From NCBI GenBank assembly GCA_020636095.1, contig JACJYN010000004.1, positions 930,001 to 994,000 on the forward strand: a stretch of 64,000 nt of DNA, given 5' to 3'. This document shows, piece by piece, positions 17,890 to 27,604 of this stretch. A program made the translations under genes and the position numbers. The stretch is from Lewinellaceae bacterium. Lineage in GTDB: Bacteria > Bacteroidota > Bacteroidia > Chitinophagales > Saprospiraceae. Within the stretch, counting starts at the first letter, position 1. Each line of letters starts with the position of its first letter. The notes below the pieces were generated by a model. The model saw nothing but the letters and a program-made list of their open reading frames with translations, was not told the DNA's origin and ran no database searches.

Positions 17890-20121
17890 ATGAGTACCGC
17901 AGCAAATGATCATTTTGAAACCTACTTCGCCGAGAAGTTGTGGGAAATGATCCCCGCGATCTACCGCCACGAGGACGGCCTGGGTGACAACCCTGGCGTT
18001 CTGCGGGCGCTGGTCGAGGTATTGGCTGAGCAAGCGGCCCTCCTGCGCCGCAGTCAGGATCGCCTGTGGGAGGATCAGTTTATCGAACTCTGCAGCGACT
18101 GGGCCATCCCGTATATTGCCGACCTGCTGGGTACCCGGCTCGTTTCCGTCCATAACCCCCGCGGCCGCCGCGTCGACGTGGCCAAGACCATCTACTACCG
18201 CCGCCGCAAGGGTACCTTACGAGTCCTGGAGGAACTGATCCGCGATATCGCCGGCTGGGACGGAAAGGTGGTGGAAAACTTCCGCCGCCTCGCCCGCAGC
18301 CGCCATGGCCTTGATCCCCAACCGGAAGCATTGGCCGGGCGATGGTCCCAGAACCTTCCCGGTGGTTGGGCCGGCCTGCGCCAGCCCGGAACAGCCGAAC
18401 TGGCCGGCGGCCCCTTCGACGAATACTTCCATGCGCCGGATGTGCGCCGCCATCGTGGTCAATCCGGCTGTTATAACATCCCCAAACTGGCGTTTCACCT
18501 TTACCGGCTGAGGCCCTTTGAAATTAGGGAAGCTACGCCTTTTTATGCGGCGAGTACCGATACGTTTACATTCGATCCTTCCGGCCGCCGAAGCCCCCTG
18601 TTTCTTCCCGGGAAACGGCCGGAGAACTTGGAGGACTGGCATTCCGCCTTCGAATGGGAATTGCCGGCGCCCCTGCGCTGCCGCCTGCTCGCCCAGGCAG
18701 AATACCGGCTCAACGAGGCAATTGTTCAACTCCTGGCCGACCAACATGGCCTGTTGCCTGAGACGGCCGAAGCATTGCGCCGGCTCAGTGGGCAATTATT
18801 CCGGACCGAAGCCCGGCTCCGGGCCACCCTTCAATCGTCTCCGCATACGACGGCCGTAATGGATCCCGCTATCTACAAGGATCTGCTCCGCTATTCGCTG
18901 ATCGTTCAGTGTGCTAAGAAAGTCCTGCTGCCTCAGCGGCCCGATGATGTCGCCCCCCTTATGGCCGATCTAGGCGGACCGGCGGGACACGTGACGGCCG
19001 AAAACATCGCAGTGGGGCGCCTCGACGGCGGAGTGGCCTCTGCGGGTGCCGGCCAACAGCTGATGATCGATCCGGAGCAGGGGCTTTTCCGGTTTATGGA
19101 GAGTATGCCGGGAAGGCCGCTATCCGTCACCTATCATTATGGTTTTTCCGGGCCTCTCGGCGCCGGGCCTTTTGACCGGCGGGCGGTGGAGGATTGTGAA
19201 CCGGAACAACATATTGGAAATGGAGGCATCATCCATGCCGGTGGCATCCTGAAGGAAGGAGTCACCCAGATCGATGACAGCAAAACATATCAGGCCGGGG
19301 AAGATATCCTCGACATTGAAAATCTGACGCTGCAGGCCGCCAATCAACAGCGCCCTTACCTGATCATCGATCAGGACTGGTCTTTTGTCGCTGCCAATAA
19401 ACCAGATGTGGAGCTGGCCCTCGACGGTTTGTGGATCGGTACGAAGACCTCCGATGACCTCATACTGGACGGTGAGTTCGAATGCGTTGTTCTTCGCCAT
19501 TGCACCCTCGACCCGGGCGGAAGCCGGCGGATCGACGGCCAGGACATTCCCGCTCTGCCCTTGACCATAAAGGGCAGAATTGAAAAGCTGGTCATCGATG
19601 CCTGTATTACCGGCCCGATCCGTACCCAAGGCGAAGGCCATGTTGAGCAGCTCATCATCCGGGACAGCATCCTGCAATCGCTGGATGAAAATCAGCCGGC
19701 GCTGGCGATTGCCGGCAAGGAGGTTCAATTGGATCGGACCACCCTCTTCGGTGGGCTGGAAGTACATGGACTGAAGGCGAACGAGGCCTTGGCCACCGGT
19801 ATCGCAACGGTAGCAGACACTCAAAACGGCTGTTTCCGTTTTGGGGCGGCCCCTGCCGGCAGCCGACTGCCTCGTCCTTACGAATCGTTCTTGTTTAAAA
19901 CGGATGCCCGTCACTGGTTCACCTCTCGCCGCTTTGGAGATTCTGGTTATGCGCAATTGAGTGAAACGGCGCCGGTTGAATTGCGGCGCGGTGCAGAAAA
20001 CGGATCGGAAATTGGGTCTTTTTCCAGTTTGAATAATCCTATCAAGCTCGACAGCTTACGGGCCAAGGTGGACGAATACATGCCCTTCGGGCTGATTCCT
20101 ATTTTTATTTTCGAAACTTAG
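17890..20121 (+). CDS. gp7/tail protein I-like baseplate protein (Afp12-like)
   Basis: Peripheral baseplate component. The first ~120 residues match phage tail protein I-like sequences: YFAEKLWEMIPAIYRHEDG, LRALVEVLAEQAALLRRSQDRLWEDQFIELCSDWAIPYIADLLGTRLVS, and RRVDVAKTIYYRRRKGTLRVLEELIRDIAGWDGKVVENFRRLARSRH. The C-terminal half is beta-rich with repeated ladder-like strands (LTIKGRIEKLVIDACITGPIRTQGEGHVEQLIIRDSILQSLD), resembling a short beta-helix. At 743 aa it is large for tail protein I alone, as usual for eCIS. It is followed 11 bp later by the DUF6519 protein. Confidence 0.85.
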   Translation: MSTAANDHFETYFAEKLWEMIPAIYRHEDGLGDNPGVLRALVEVLAEQAALLRRSQDRLWEDQFIELCSDWAIPYIADLLGTRLVSVHNPRGRRVDVAKTIYYRRRKGTLRVLEELIRDIAGWDGKVVENFRRLARSRHGLDPQPEALAGRWSQNLPGGWAGLRQPGTAELAGGPFDEYFHAPDVRRHRGQSGCYNIPKLAFHLYRLRPFEIREATPFYAASTDTFTFDPSGRRSPLFLPGKRPENLEDWHSAFEWELPAPLRCRLLAQAEYRLNEAIVQLLADQHGLLPETAEALRRLSGQLFRTEARLRATLQSSPHTTAVMDPAIYKDLLRYSLIVQCAKKVLLPQRPDDVAPLMADLGGPAGHVTAENIAVGRLDGGVASAGAGQQLMIDPEQGLFRFMESMPGRPLSVTYHYGFSGPLGAGPFDRRAVEDCEPEQHIGNGGIIHAGGILKEGVTQIDDSKTYQAGEDILDIENLTLQAANQQRPYLIIDQDWSFVAANKPDVELALDGLWIGTKTSDDLILDGEFECVVLRHCTLDPGGSRRIDGQDIPALPLTIKGRIEKLVIDACITGPIRTQGEGHVEQLIIRDSILQSLDENQPALAIAGKEVQLDRTTLFGGLEVHGLKANEALATGIATVADTQNGCFRFGAAPAGSRLPRPYESFLFKTDARHWFTSRRFGDSGYAQLSETAPVELRRGAENGSEIGSFSSLNNPIKLDSLRAKVDEYMPFGLIPIFIFET

Positions 20122-20132
20122 AATCCTTCATC

Positions 20133-23100
20133 ATGGGAGCATACGATATTTCTCGGGTAGCATTTGATCCACGCAAGCACTATGCCGGCGTGCGCATGCA
20201 GCAGGGACGGGTCCTGACCGACGACGATTGGAATGAAAACGAGCGGATCGAAAACGAAGAGCGCCGCCGCAGCCGGGTGGACATCATCGGGCCGCACGGC
20301 AGCCCTGATCTGGGGTTCAAAATAGTCAACCCGCGCCTAACACCGGAGGGACAGATCGAGTTCGGTATCCTCCCCGGCGCCTACCACCTTGGCGGGCTCC
20401 GCCTGGAAATGGAATTCGCCAAAGGGGCGCCGGATCCTCAACCGGAAACGTTTCGCGCCCAGAAGGATTGGCTCCAGCAAGCCCATGGCCTGCTCCCCAA
20501 ACCGGGCCTGAATGCCGGGGGAGAACGCTACGACCTGGTCTACCTCCAGGCCTGGCAGCAGGCGGTCAGCGCCGTGGAAGACAGCGAGCTGCTTGAAGTG
20601 GCCCTCGGCGGGCCTGATACGGCCACCCGTATTCGCAACATGCGGCGGGTGCTCGTCCAGCCCGATATCGGCTTCTCCGATTGCCCGCGCGCCTGGCAGA
20701 AACTGGTGAAGGGATGGACAGGCCAAAAACTTGGATACCTCAACCAGGAAAACGAGTTACTTCGCCGGGTGCAACTGACAGTATCGTACAACGAAGAGGG
20801 CGCCTCCGATGATCTGTGCGCCCCCGCTGTCGCCGGCGGCTACCTCGGCGCCGAAAACCAGGCGATCCGGGTGCAGTTGCTGGGGCCCGACAAGCTGATA
20901 TGGGGTTTCGACAATGCCGCGCCCCTGTACCGGGTGATCGTCAAGGCCGATGATCAAGGGCACTCCGCCGTGCTGAAGATGCTGACTCCTCCCAAGGACC
21001 AGCACCACTGGCCGCTGGCCGGGCAAACCGTCGAGGTGCTGCCGTGGTCGGCCGTTTTGCCCAACCGTGAAAAAGCCGCGGCCATTCTCGGCCATCGCAG
21101 CCGGGTGGACGCCTCCTATGATCCCGATTCCGGGGAATTCACCCTGAGCACCCCACTGCCGACAGGATTCGGTGAAGAGTGGAAACAACGCAGCGACAGC
21201 GATACGCTCACGACCCAGGACACTCAGGAATATTTCTACCTCCGCGTCTGGAATCGCGCCGACGACCTTGAATCTGCCCCGGAACTCACCTTTACTCCCG
21301 GTACGCCGCTGCCTCTCGGCCATACCGGCCTGTCGGTGACGATCGAGGGCGAAGATCGCGTCGCCGGCGATTACTGGGTCATCGCCGCCCGCCCGGAGAC
21401 CCCCGGCCAGGTGGTGCCCTGGCAACTGGAGAACGGAATGCCACCACTCGGCATCCGTGGATACTACGCGCCGCTGGCCATCATCCGCTGGTATCTGGAT
21501 CAGCGGGAAGTGAAAGGCGAAGTGATACAAGATTGCCGGAAAAAATTCCGGCCGCTGACCGATCTGGAAAGCTGCTGCACCTATGCGGTAGGGGATGGAC
21601 TGGCCAGCTACGGGGATTTTACTACCATCGAAGAGGCCGTCGCCAATCTTCCCGCTGCCGGTGGCAAGATCTGCGTGCTGGCCGGACAACACCTGGCCAA
21701 TGTCGACTTAAAGGGCCGCCACAACATCCGGATCAGCGGCTGTGGGGAGCGGACCATTATCCGGCCCCGGCTCCGGACTGCTTCGGAGCCCATATTCCGG
21801 ATTGATACCTGTCAGAAGATCGAGCTGGATAACCTCTCCCTCGTGACCTCACGCGGCGCCGCCATTGAAGTCGTCGACACGCTGAGCGATAGGGATGCAT
21901 CCCAGAAGATCGACATTCATGACAATACCATCCTGGCCGCGGTCCACGCCATTCACATTAAGGTGACCGATACCGCGGAAGACAACGACATTCACATTGC
22001 CGGCAACCGCATCGGTATGATTGATAAAGCCGGTGGTAAAACCGCCATTTTTTCCATTGCCGACGGCGTATGCATCGAGCGCAACCGACTGGTGGTGGTG
22101 CCGTCGCAGGATCCCGATAATCCCACCGATCCGCGCCCGCCGCTCTCTACCGGTGATGACCCGTTTTTCGACCCTTGTGCCGAAGACAAAGAAGACACCC
22201 CGACGTTTTCGTGGGCCGGGTACATCAGTCATCTCCAGCAATTCATCGTAAATGCCGCAGTTTTTCAGCCACGGAAGCTTTACCAGGCCTGGGGTGGTAT
22301 TCAGATCGGCGGCACTTCCGAGCGGATCCGGATACTACATAACGAAATTATCGGAGGGCGGGGAAACGGCATCATTCTGGGGCACTTGCCGGAACTGCCG
22401 GTGTACCATCCTCCCGTGGTAAAGGCCGTCGCGATGGCGCCGCCGTCATCGGCCTACGAATATCCCAATGAGGGCCTGATCATTGATCAGCTGCCGAACG
22501 ATCAGCTGGAGCAATACCTGCGGGAGAACTTCCAGGGTAATTTGTATGAGATCACGATTGAAGATAATCATATCCGGAGTATGGGATTGTCGGGGATCGG
22601 GGTGGTGGCTTATCTCCGGCTCCAGGCTTACGGGCTGCTGGTGCAGGTGAACGATCTGGCAGTGAACCGGAATCGTCTGGCCAATTGCTGCCGCCAGCTG
22701 CCGTCATCCATCCCCCAGAGCATGTATAACGAAGTAGCGTACGGCGGCATTACACTGACGGCTGTCGAAAACGCGGTCATCCAACATAATCGCATCCAGG
22801 ATAACGGCATTTCCCATTTGGAACCCATTTGCGGTATTTTTACCTACTACGGGGAAAACATGGATATCAGCCATAACCGGATTCTCAACAATGGCCCACG
22901 TACGGACAACCGAAATATCGCCGGCCGCCGGGGCAGCCGTGGGGGAATCGTTATCCGGAAGTCTATGGCATCCTTACAAATCATTCCTCTGGACGAGGAG
23001 AGCAGAATCACTGATGACAGAGTGCCGGCTCTTGTCGTGCACCGCAACATCGTCCATCAGCCGCTGGGGCAGGCTCTTTCGGCCATGTTTGTGGGTGCAG

Positions 23101-23819
23101 TTTCTATAACGGACAACCAATTCAGCACTCAGGGTGTCGATTACCGTGATCCGGAGGCCATGGTTGCCGGCGCTGTTTTCCTCATGGGGCTCGGTACATG
23201 CTGGGATATGGTAAAATTTAGGGTGTTGCCCCTGCTCGAACGAATAGTGAAAGGGGAGCAAGCCGTGAACCTGGCGGCCTCCAAAGCTATGGCCATTGCT
23301 ACGAACGAAGATCAGGAAAAAGCTACGGCTTTGATCCAGATGTTTACCTGGCTATTAACCCACTTGCCGGACAGCCCTATCCAGTTCAACAACAATCAGG
23401 TCGTACTCGATGTGCAGGAGAGTCAGGATATCCTGACAATCAGCGCCCAGTTCTTATTCAGCTACGGTGACATAGCCTTCAACGACAATTATTCCGCCTG
23501 CTTGTTAAATGGAGAAAATATTCAGCGGAATAGCAACAAAGTTGTGATTAATACACTGTTGTGGGCCTTATCCACCCGGTCAAACAATAACCGGTTCATG
23601 GAGGACACTCTGGGCGAAATGGATTCGCTGTTGTCCTATGCGCATATGAACACCGCCCTCGGGAATCAGTCCACCAACTGCCTATGCGTTTTTGGTAAAA
23701 TGGTCCCCGGAGCCAATCTCCTGGAGAGCAGTAATCTCCAGTTAAGGGTTGGAGAAGCATGTAGCAGAACCTGTAAAGACAATCTGGAATTCATCGAAAT
23801 ACCCCTGTGGGATATGTAA
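20133..23819 (+). CDS. DUF6519 plus right-handed beta-helix protein, probable baseplate/receptor-facing component
   Basis: A 1228-residue multidomain protein closing the structural operon. The N-terminus (YDISRVAFDPRKHYAGVRMQQGRVLTDDDWNENERIENEERRRSRVDIIG) is the DUF6519 signature found near contractile-system baseplate genes. From about residue 482 the sequence becomes a parallel beta-helix of pectate-lyase/PbH1 type (DFTTIEEAVANLPAAGGKICVLAG, then repeated rungs such as NIRISGCGERTIIR, RIRILHNEIIGGRGNGIIL, YEITIEDNHIRSMGLSGIGVVAY). It has no signal peptide. No classical fibre gene is seen, so this protein is a candidate for the receptor-contacting or sugar-binding part of the particle; that role is inferred. 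Confidence 0.8.
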   Translation: MGAYDISRVAFDPRKHYAGVRMQQGRVLTDDDWNENERIENEERRRSRVDIIGPHGSPDLGFKIVNPRLTPEGQIEFGILPGAYHLGGLRLEMEFAKGAPDPQPETFRAQKDWLQQAHGLLPKPGLNAGGERYDLVYLQAWQQAVSAVEDSELLEVALGGPDTATRIRNMRRVLVQPDIGFSDCPRAWQKLVKGWTGQKLGYLNQENELLRRVQLTVSYNEEGASDDLCAPAVAGGYLGAENQAIRVQLLGPDKLIWGFDNAAPLYRVIVKADDQGHSAVLKMLTPPKDQHHWPLAGQTVEVLPWSAVLPNREKAAAILGHRSRVDASYDPDSGEFTLSTPLPTGFGEEWKQRSDSDTLTTQDTQEYFYLRVWNRADDLESAPELTFTPGTPLPLGHTGLSVTIEGEDRVAGDYWVIAARPETPGQVVPWQLENGMPPLGIRGYYAPLAIIRWYLDQREVKGEVIQDCRKKFRPLTDLESCCTYAVGDGLASYGDFTTIEEAVANLPAAGGKICVLAGQHLANVDLKGRHNIRISGCGERTIIRPRLRTASEPIFRIDTCQKIELDNLSLVTSRGAAIEVVDTLSDRDASQKIDIHDNTILAAVHAIHIKVTDTAEDNDIHIAGNRIGMIDKAGGKTAIFSIADGVCIERNRLVVVPSQDPDNPTDPRPPLSTGDDPFFDPCAEDKEDTPTFSWAGYISHLQQFIVNAAVFQPRKLYQAWGGIQIGGTSERIRILHNEIIGGRGNGIILGHLPELPVYHPPVVKAVAMAPPSSAYEYPNEGLIIDQLPNDQLEQYLRENFQGNLYEITIEDNHIRSMGLSGIGVVAYLRLQAYGLLVQVNDLAVNRNRLANCCRQLPSSIPQSMYNEVAYGGITLTAVENAVIQHNRIQDNGISHLEPICGIFTYYGENMDISHNRILNNGPRTDNRNIAGRRGSRGGIVIRKSMASLQIIPLDEESRITDDRVPALVVHRNIVHQPLGQALSAMFVGAVSITDNQFSTQGVDYRDPEAMVAGAVFLMGLGTCWDMVKFRVLPLLERIVKGEQAVNLAASKAMAIATNEDQEKATALIQMFTWLLTHLPDSPIQFNNNQVVLDVQESQDILTISAQFLFSYGDIAFNDNYSACLLNGENIQRNSNKVVINTLLWALSTRSNNNRFMEDTLGEMDSLLSYAHMNTALGNQSTNCLCVFGKMVPGANLLESSNLQLRVGEACSRTCKDNLEFIEIPLWDM

Positions 23820-23860
23820 TCTCTGAAAGCAAACCCTTACTGCCGGTAAAGGCATCACTA

Positions 23861-24023
23861 AGAGCGTGTTGGGGATTTACCCTTTGGCCTGCAAATGTGC
23901 ATCTTTTGAACCTCATTTCGCCATTTTTTCGCCACGTAGCGATGCTATGCGGCTCAAAAATGGCTTCCTGAGAACCAAAATCTGCTCATTTTCGACATCA
24001 AAAGTAAATCCCCAACAAGCTCT
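23861..24023 (+). repeat. 163-bp hairpin element, copy 1 (terminal inverted repeats)
   Basis: Ends in near-perfect 19-bp inverted repeats (left AGAGCGTGTTGGGGATTTA, one mismatch to the right arm). Inner segments are also partly self-complementary (CGCCATTTTTTCGCC against GGCTCAAAAATGGC). A second copy with the same core but different arm sequence lies at 34093-34256. It fills most of the gap between the beta-helix gene and the YegP-like gene. No open frame for a transposase lies inside, so it is a non-autonomous, MITE- or REP-like element. Confidence 0.8.
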
Positions 24024-24036
24024 AAAGCATGGGATC

Positions 24037-24624
24037 ATGGAAAAAAAAGATAGCGGCATACCAACGATGGAAGAACTCCTGAAAACGCTGGAAAAACAGC
24101 ACGAAGAAGGCCTGCGGGAAGCCAGGGCCTTTCTAAATCTTCAGTTCGAGGCCCAGATTTGCGAATCGCAACGCCTGAGCCGGAAATACGGCAGCGCACA
24201 CCCCCGTGTTCGTCAACTGGAAGCCCGGCTGGCCTACCTGCGGAAAATGCAGGGCGATCAGCCGGTTGTTGAACCCGTCGAGCCACCGATTAGGGCAGGG
24301 AAATTCGTGGTTTTCCAGGGTGCGGACGAGAAATACTACTTCCACCTCCGCGCCGCCAACGGCGAGATCATCCTGCAAAGCGAGGGGTATACCACTTTTC
24401 GCAGCGCCCAAAATGGGGTGGAAACCGTTCGCAAAAACGCCGCCCCAGAGCGCTTCGAAGAGCGGCAAACGGAAGGCGGTGACCCCTACTTTGTGCTCAA
24501 ATCCGGCAACCACCAGGTGATCGGCAGGAGCGAGGTGTATTCTTCCTCGGCCGCCATGCGCGATGGCATCCAATCGGTGATCAAAAACGCCTCAACGGCC
24601 GGCGTGGAAAAAAGAGAAACATAA
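24037..24624 (+). CDS. YegP-like protein with two DUF1508 repeats
   Basis: A 195-residue protein. The N-terminal ~80 residues are helical (EELLKTLEKQHEEGLREARAFLNLQFEAQ). Two tandem DUF1508/YegP repeats follow: GKFVVFQGADEKYYFHLRAANGEIILQSEGYTTFRSAQNGVETVRKNA, then PYFVLKSGNHQVIGRSEVYSSSAAMRDGIQSVIKNA. This small beta-alpha domain is common in bacterial proteins of poorly known function. The open frame extends upstream to 23866, but that part only reads through the hairpin element, so the ATG at 24037 is chosen. It sits between the structural operon and the cargo genes and ends 24 bp before the first DUF4157 protein. Confidence 0.85.
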   Translation: MEKKDSGIPTMEELLKTLEKQHEEGLREARAFLNLQFEAQICESQRLSRKYGSAHPRVRQLEARLAYLRKMQGDQPVVEPVEPPIRAGKFVVFQGADEKYYFHLRAANGEIILQSEGYTTFRSAQNGVETVRKNAAPERFEERQTEGGDPYFVLKSGNHQVIGRSEVYSSSAAMRDGIQSVIKNASTAGVEKRET

Positions 24625-26092
24625 ACCATTCAATCGAAGGGCGCCGCTATGCACATCGTTCAGCAACATAAAAAACAGTCTTCTTCCGCTAAACCGTCCA
24701 TCTTACAGAGGGGAAAGGCGGTGAGACTATCGAAAACGATCCCGGACCGGCCGGTTTTCTTCTCCCATTCCATCCAGTTAAATGGCGGCGGCGGTTCTGC
24801 TTTTGCCTTCCCCATCCAAACCAAACTCCGCATCGGGCAGCCGGGCGATCGCTACGAGCAGGAAGCCGACCATATTGCAGACCAGGTGGTACAGCGCTTG
24901 GAGAATCCAGCGTCAGCAGCGACCGTAGCGAGTCCCGTACCGCAGCCCGGAATCGGAAGTGTGCAAAAGAAGTGTAAAGATTGTGGCCAGGAAAAGCCGG
25001 AAGAGAATCAGCTGCAGACTAAACCACTGGTAGCGACGATCACCCCTTTAATCCAGCGACAATCTAATGATAAGGAAGCGGAAGAAGAACCTAAAAGCGA
25101 AGCACCTACGCCAAACGAGGAGGTACGGGCAAAACCATTAACCTCCAAGATGACGCCTTTGGTACAGCGACAATCCGACGACGATACGGAATCGGAAAAA
25201 GAGGAAGAACCAACTACTTCCACCACCCAGCCGGAGGAAGACGTGCAAACCAAACCGGCCGGCGATGGCCTGCTTCAACGACAAGAAGCCTCGCCGGAGG
25301 AAGAACCGGAACAGGAAGATGAAGATGTCCAGGCCAAACGCGACGGCCAAGACGGCCTGACGGCAAGCTCTGCCCTGGCTTCCCGCTTGCAGGCGGCCAA
25401 AGGCGGCGGGCGGCCGCTATCCGCGCCCATCCGGGCGCAAATGGAAGGAGCCTTCGGAGCCGACTTTAGTGGGGTGCGCATCCATACGAATGAGACAGCG
25501 GAGCGGATGAATAGGGGCTTGCAGGCGCAGGCGTTTACGCATGGGCGGGATGTTTATTTTGGGGCAGGGAAGTTTCAACCGGGGACAACCGAAGGGAGGA
25601 GATTGTTGGCGCATGAGTTGGTGCATGTGGGGCAGCAGGGGTGGACTAAGGGCAAGATCCAAAATCGAGGTGTCTTAATCAAACGGAAAAAATCACCAAA
25701 CTTGCCCCTTTACCAAAAGAATAGTTCTATCGTTCAGAAACAAGCCTTTGGGATTACAAGATCTATTAGGTCTAATATATTTGGAATACAATTCAGGAAA
25801 AGATATTATTGATCGGATTGTCGCAGCTCATAAATGCACTGGGAAATTAATAACTGAAATTCATATCGTTGGCCACGCAAGTCCAGGAGGATTCGCAGGT
25901 GCAGGAGACTACCATAGCTCATTTGGATTATATTTAGATGAATATTTTAAAAAGATTGTGAGCAGGAGAGATAGAAGAGGCGGGGCGCGAAGTGTAAAAG
26001 ATTTTGTCGATCAGGTAGCTGGTGTGAATAAATTGTTACTAGACTTTGGACGTGCTAGGGGTAGATTTTGAAAAGACAGAACAACATCGGAA

Positions 26093-27592
26093 CTTTGGAT
26101 TGTGCGAAAAAACAAAGCCACCGAGGTCGTTCTGCCACTCAATATTACAACTGGAGGTTGGAAAAAGCAAAGCTTTTAGTAAAACTTAGTGATGGGCCTA
26201 GCTAGCCAGCAATCTGCCCGGTCAGTTACAGCAGTTAGCCTAAGCCGCTGCTATCATTATCAATACAGTAGCATAGCGGATGCAATAAACTGCCTGCATG
26301 AAGGCGCCCATTATCGAGAAGAGGAAAAGCAGCGTGCCCATTTAGAGTTGGAGCAAAAGCTCTTATCGTTGAAAAGCGGTTATATGGCTAAACCGTTTGA
26401 AAAGTTTTACTTGCTCAACACAGACAGCAGTTCATTGATACGGTATCATTCGCCAACGCTTCCTGGTAGTTCCCCCGTGTATGTGGCTAATAACCGGGTA
26501 AAGGGAAACCGGTAAGTGGATATTGGCTATGGCATATCAGTGGTTGGCTTGGCAGCGCGGCGGTACTTATATGGGGTAGCTGAGGCGCCATGGAACCTTC
26601 CGCTGGTATCCGCCGGCAGGGCATAGCCAGCCAAAGGGCATACATTCGCTGCTCGGCAAGTCAAGGATTTAGTGGACAATAAGGAATTGCCTTTTGGCGC
26701 ACACTTGACCGTCAATGCATCAGATCGTTACTACGGTTCGCCCGAATATATCGCCCGCTGTATGAGCAGCCCCATTTAGTGAACACCATCCGCTTAACCA
26801 ACAACCGGGCGGTATGGAAAGCCCTCAGTATCGGGGAGCAGGAGCAAAGAAGGGCTAACAACTCCGATCAGCGGGGAGCTAATGCAGTGTATGGAGAAAA
26901 GTACAAGCTCTCAGAGGCTGAGCAGTGGGAATTGCCGCCGGATGAGGAGGACACCTTTGGAGTGGCTTTGTCTAATGGGCGGCGGGTGCTGGTACAAGTG
27001 CAAGCCTGGGACAATATGATGATCCGTACCAAACGAGGTATGAATATGAAAGATAAGCCCTTTCGGCTGGTAAGCGTGCGTTTGATGGATGCCCAGACAA
27101 AGGGCCTATATTCAAGAAGGCGCATGTGGCTGGGCGTATGGGGGCAGCAGGTAGGAGAATTAACCCTCGAAGAAATATACTGGGTACTATCGCCAGCGCT
27201 TTGATATAGAGCACTTCCTCCGGTTTGGCAAACAAAACTTGCTGATGGATAGCTTCCAGACGCCGGACGTGGAGCACTTGGATAATTGGATGGAGATAGT
27301 AAGCCTGGCCTACTGGCTACTTTGGGTAGCCAAAGACGAAGCGCAGGCCAAAGTGCACAAATGGCAGAAGTACGACAAGCGTTACAAAAAGCGCGTTGAA
27401 TATGGCTTGCCAGTATCTCCCTCCGAGGTGCAGCGGCAAATGGAATCTATTATTTTGAGTTTTGAGCAGGAGCCCTTCCTCCCAAAACTGCAAATAAAAA
27501 GCCGAGGGCGCAAAGAAGGAGACATTCAGGACAAGAGAGAACGCCATAAAGTCGTGTGGAAGGGTAAAAAGGCAAAGAAAAAGCGAGCCTGA
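26093..27592 (+). pseudogene. IS4-type DDE transposase, inactivated by a stop and frameshifts
   Basis: Fragments in two frames spell one transposase. The first piece (26189-26515) has SRCYHYQYSSIADAI and NTDSSSLIR, with a candidate first catalytic Asp. After an in-frame TAA near 26515 it continues VDIGYGISVVGLAARRYLYG. A shifted piece carries FGAHLTVNASDRYYGSPEYI (candidate second Asp) and ends at a stop near 26779. There the next frame takes over (HLVNTIRLTNNRAVWKAL), running to 27204. A final shift leads into YYRQRFDIEHFLRFGKQNLLMDSFQTPD (the E of the DDE triad) and ends at 27592. At least one nonsense and two or three frame changes mean the element cannot move on its own unless complemented. 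Confidence 0.85.
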
Positions 27593-27604
27593 ACGGCTCT
27601 TTTT
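27585..27604 (+). terminator. Intrinsic terminator at the end of the IS transposase
   Basis: Stem GAGCC/GGCTC with a 5-nt loop TGAAC, followed by a run of five T and preceded by an A-rich stretch. The TGA stop of the transposase lies in the loop. Confidence 0.65.

Noticed and set aside
23866..24036. Upstream extension of the YegP-like reading frame
   Set aside because: It only reads through the hairpin element; the ATG at 24037 is the natural start.
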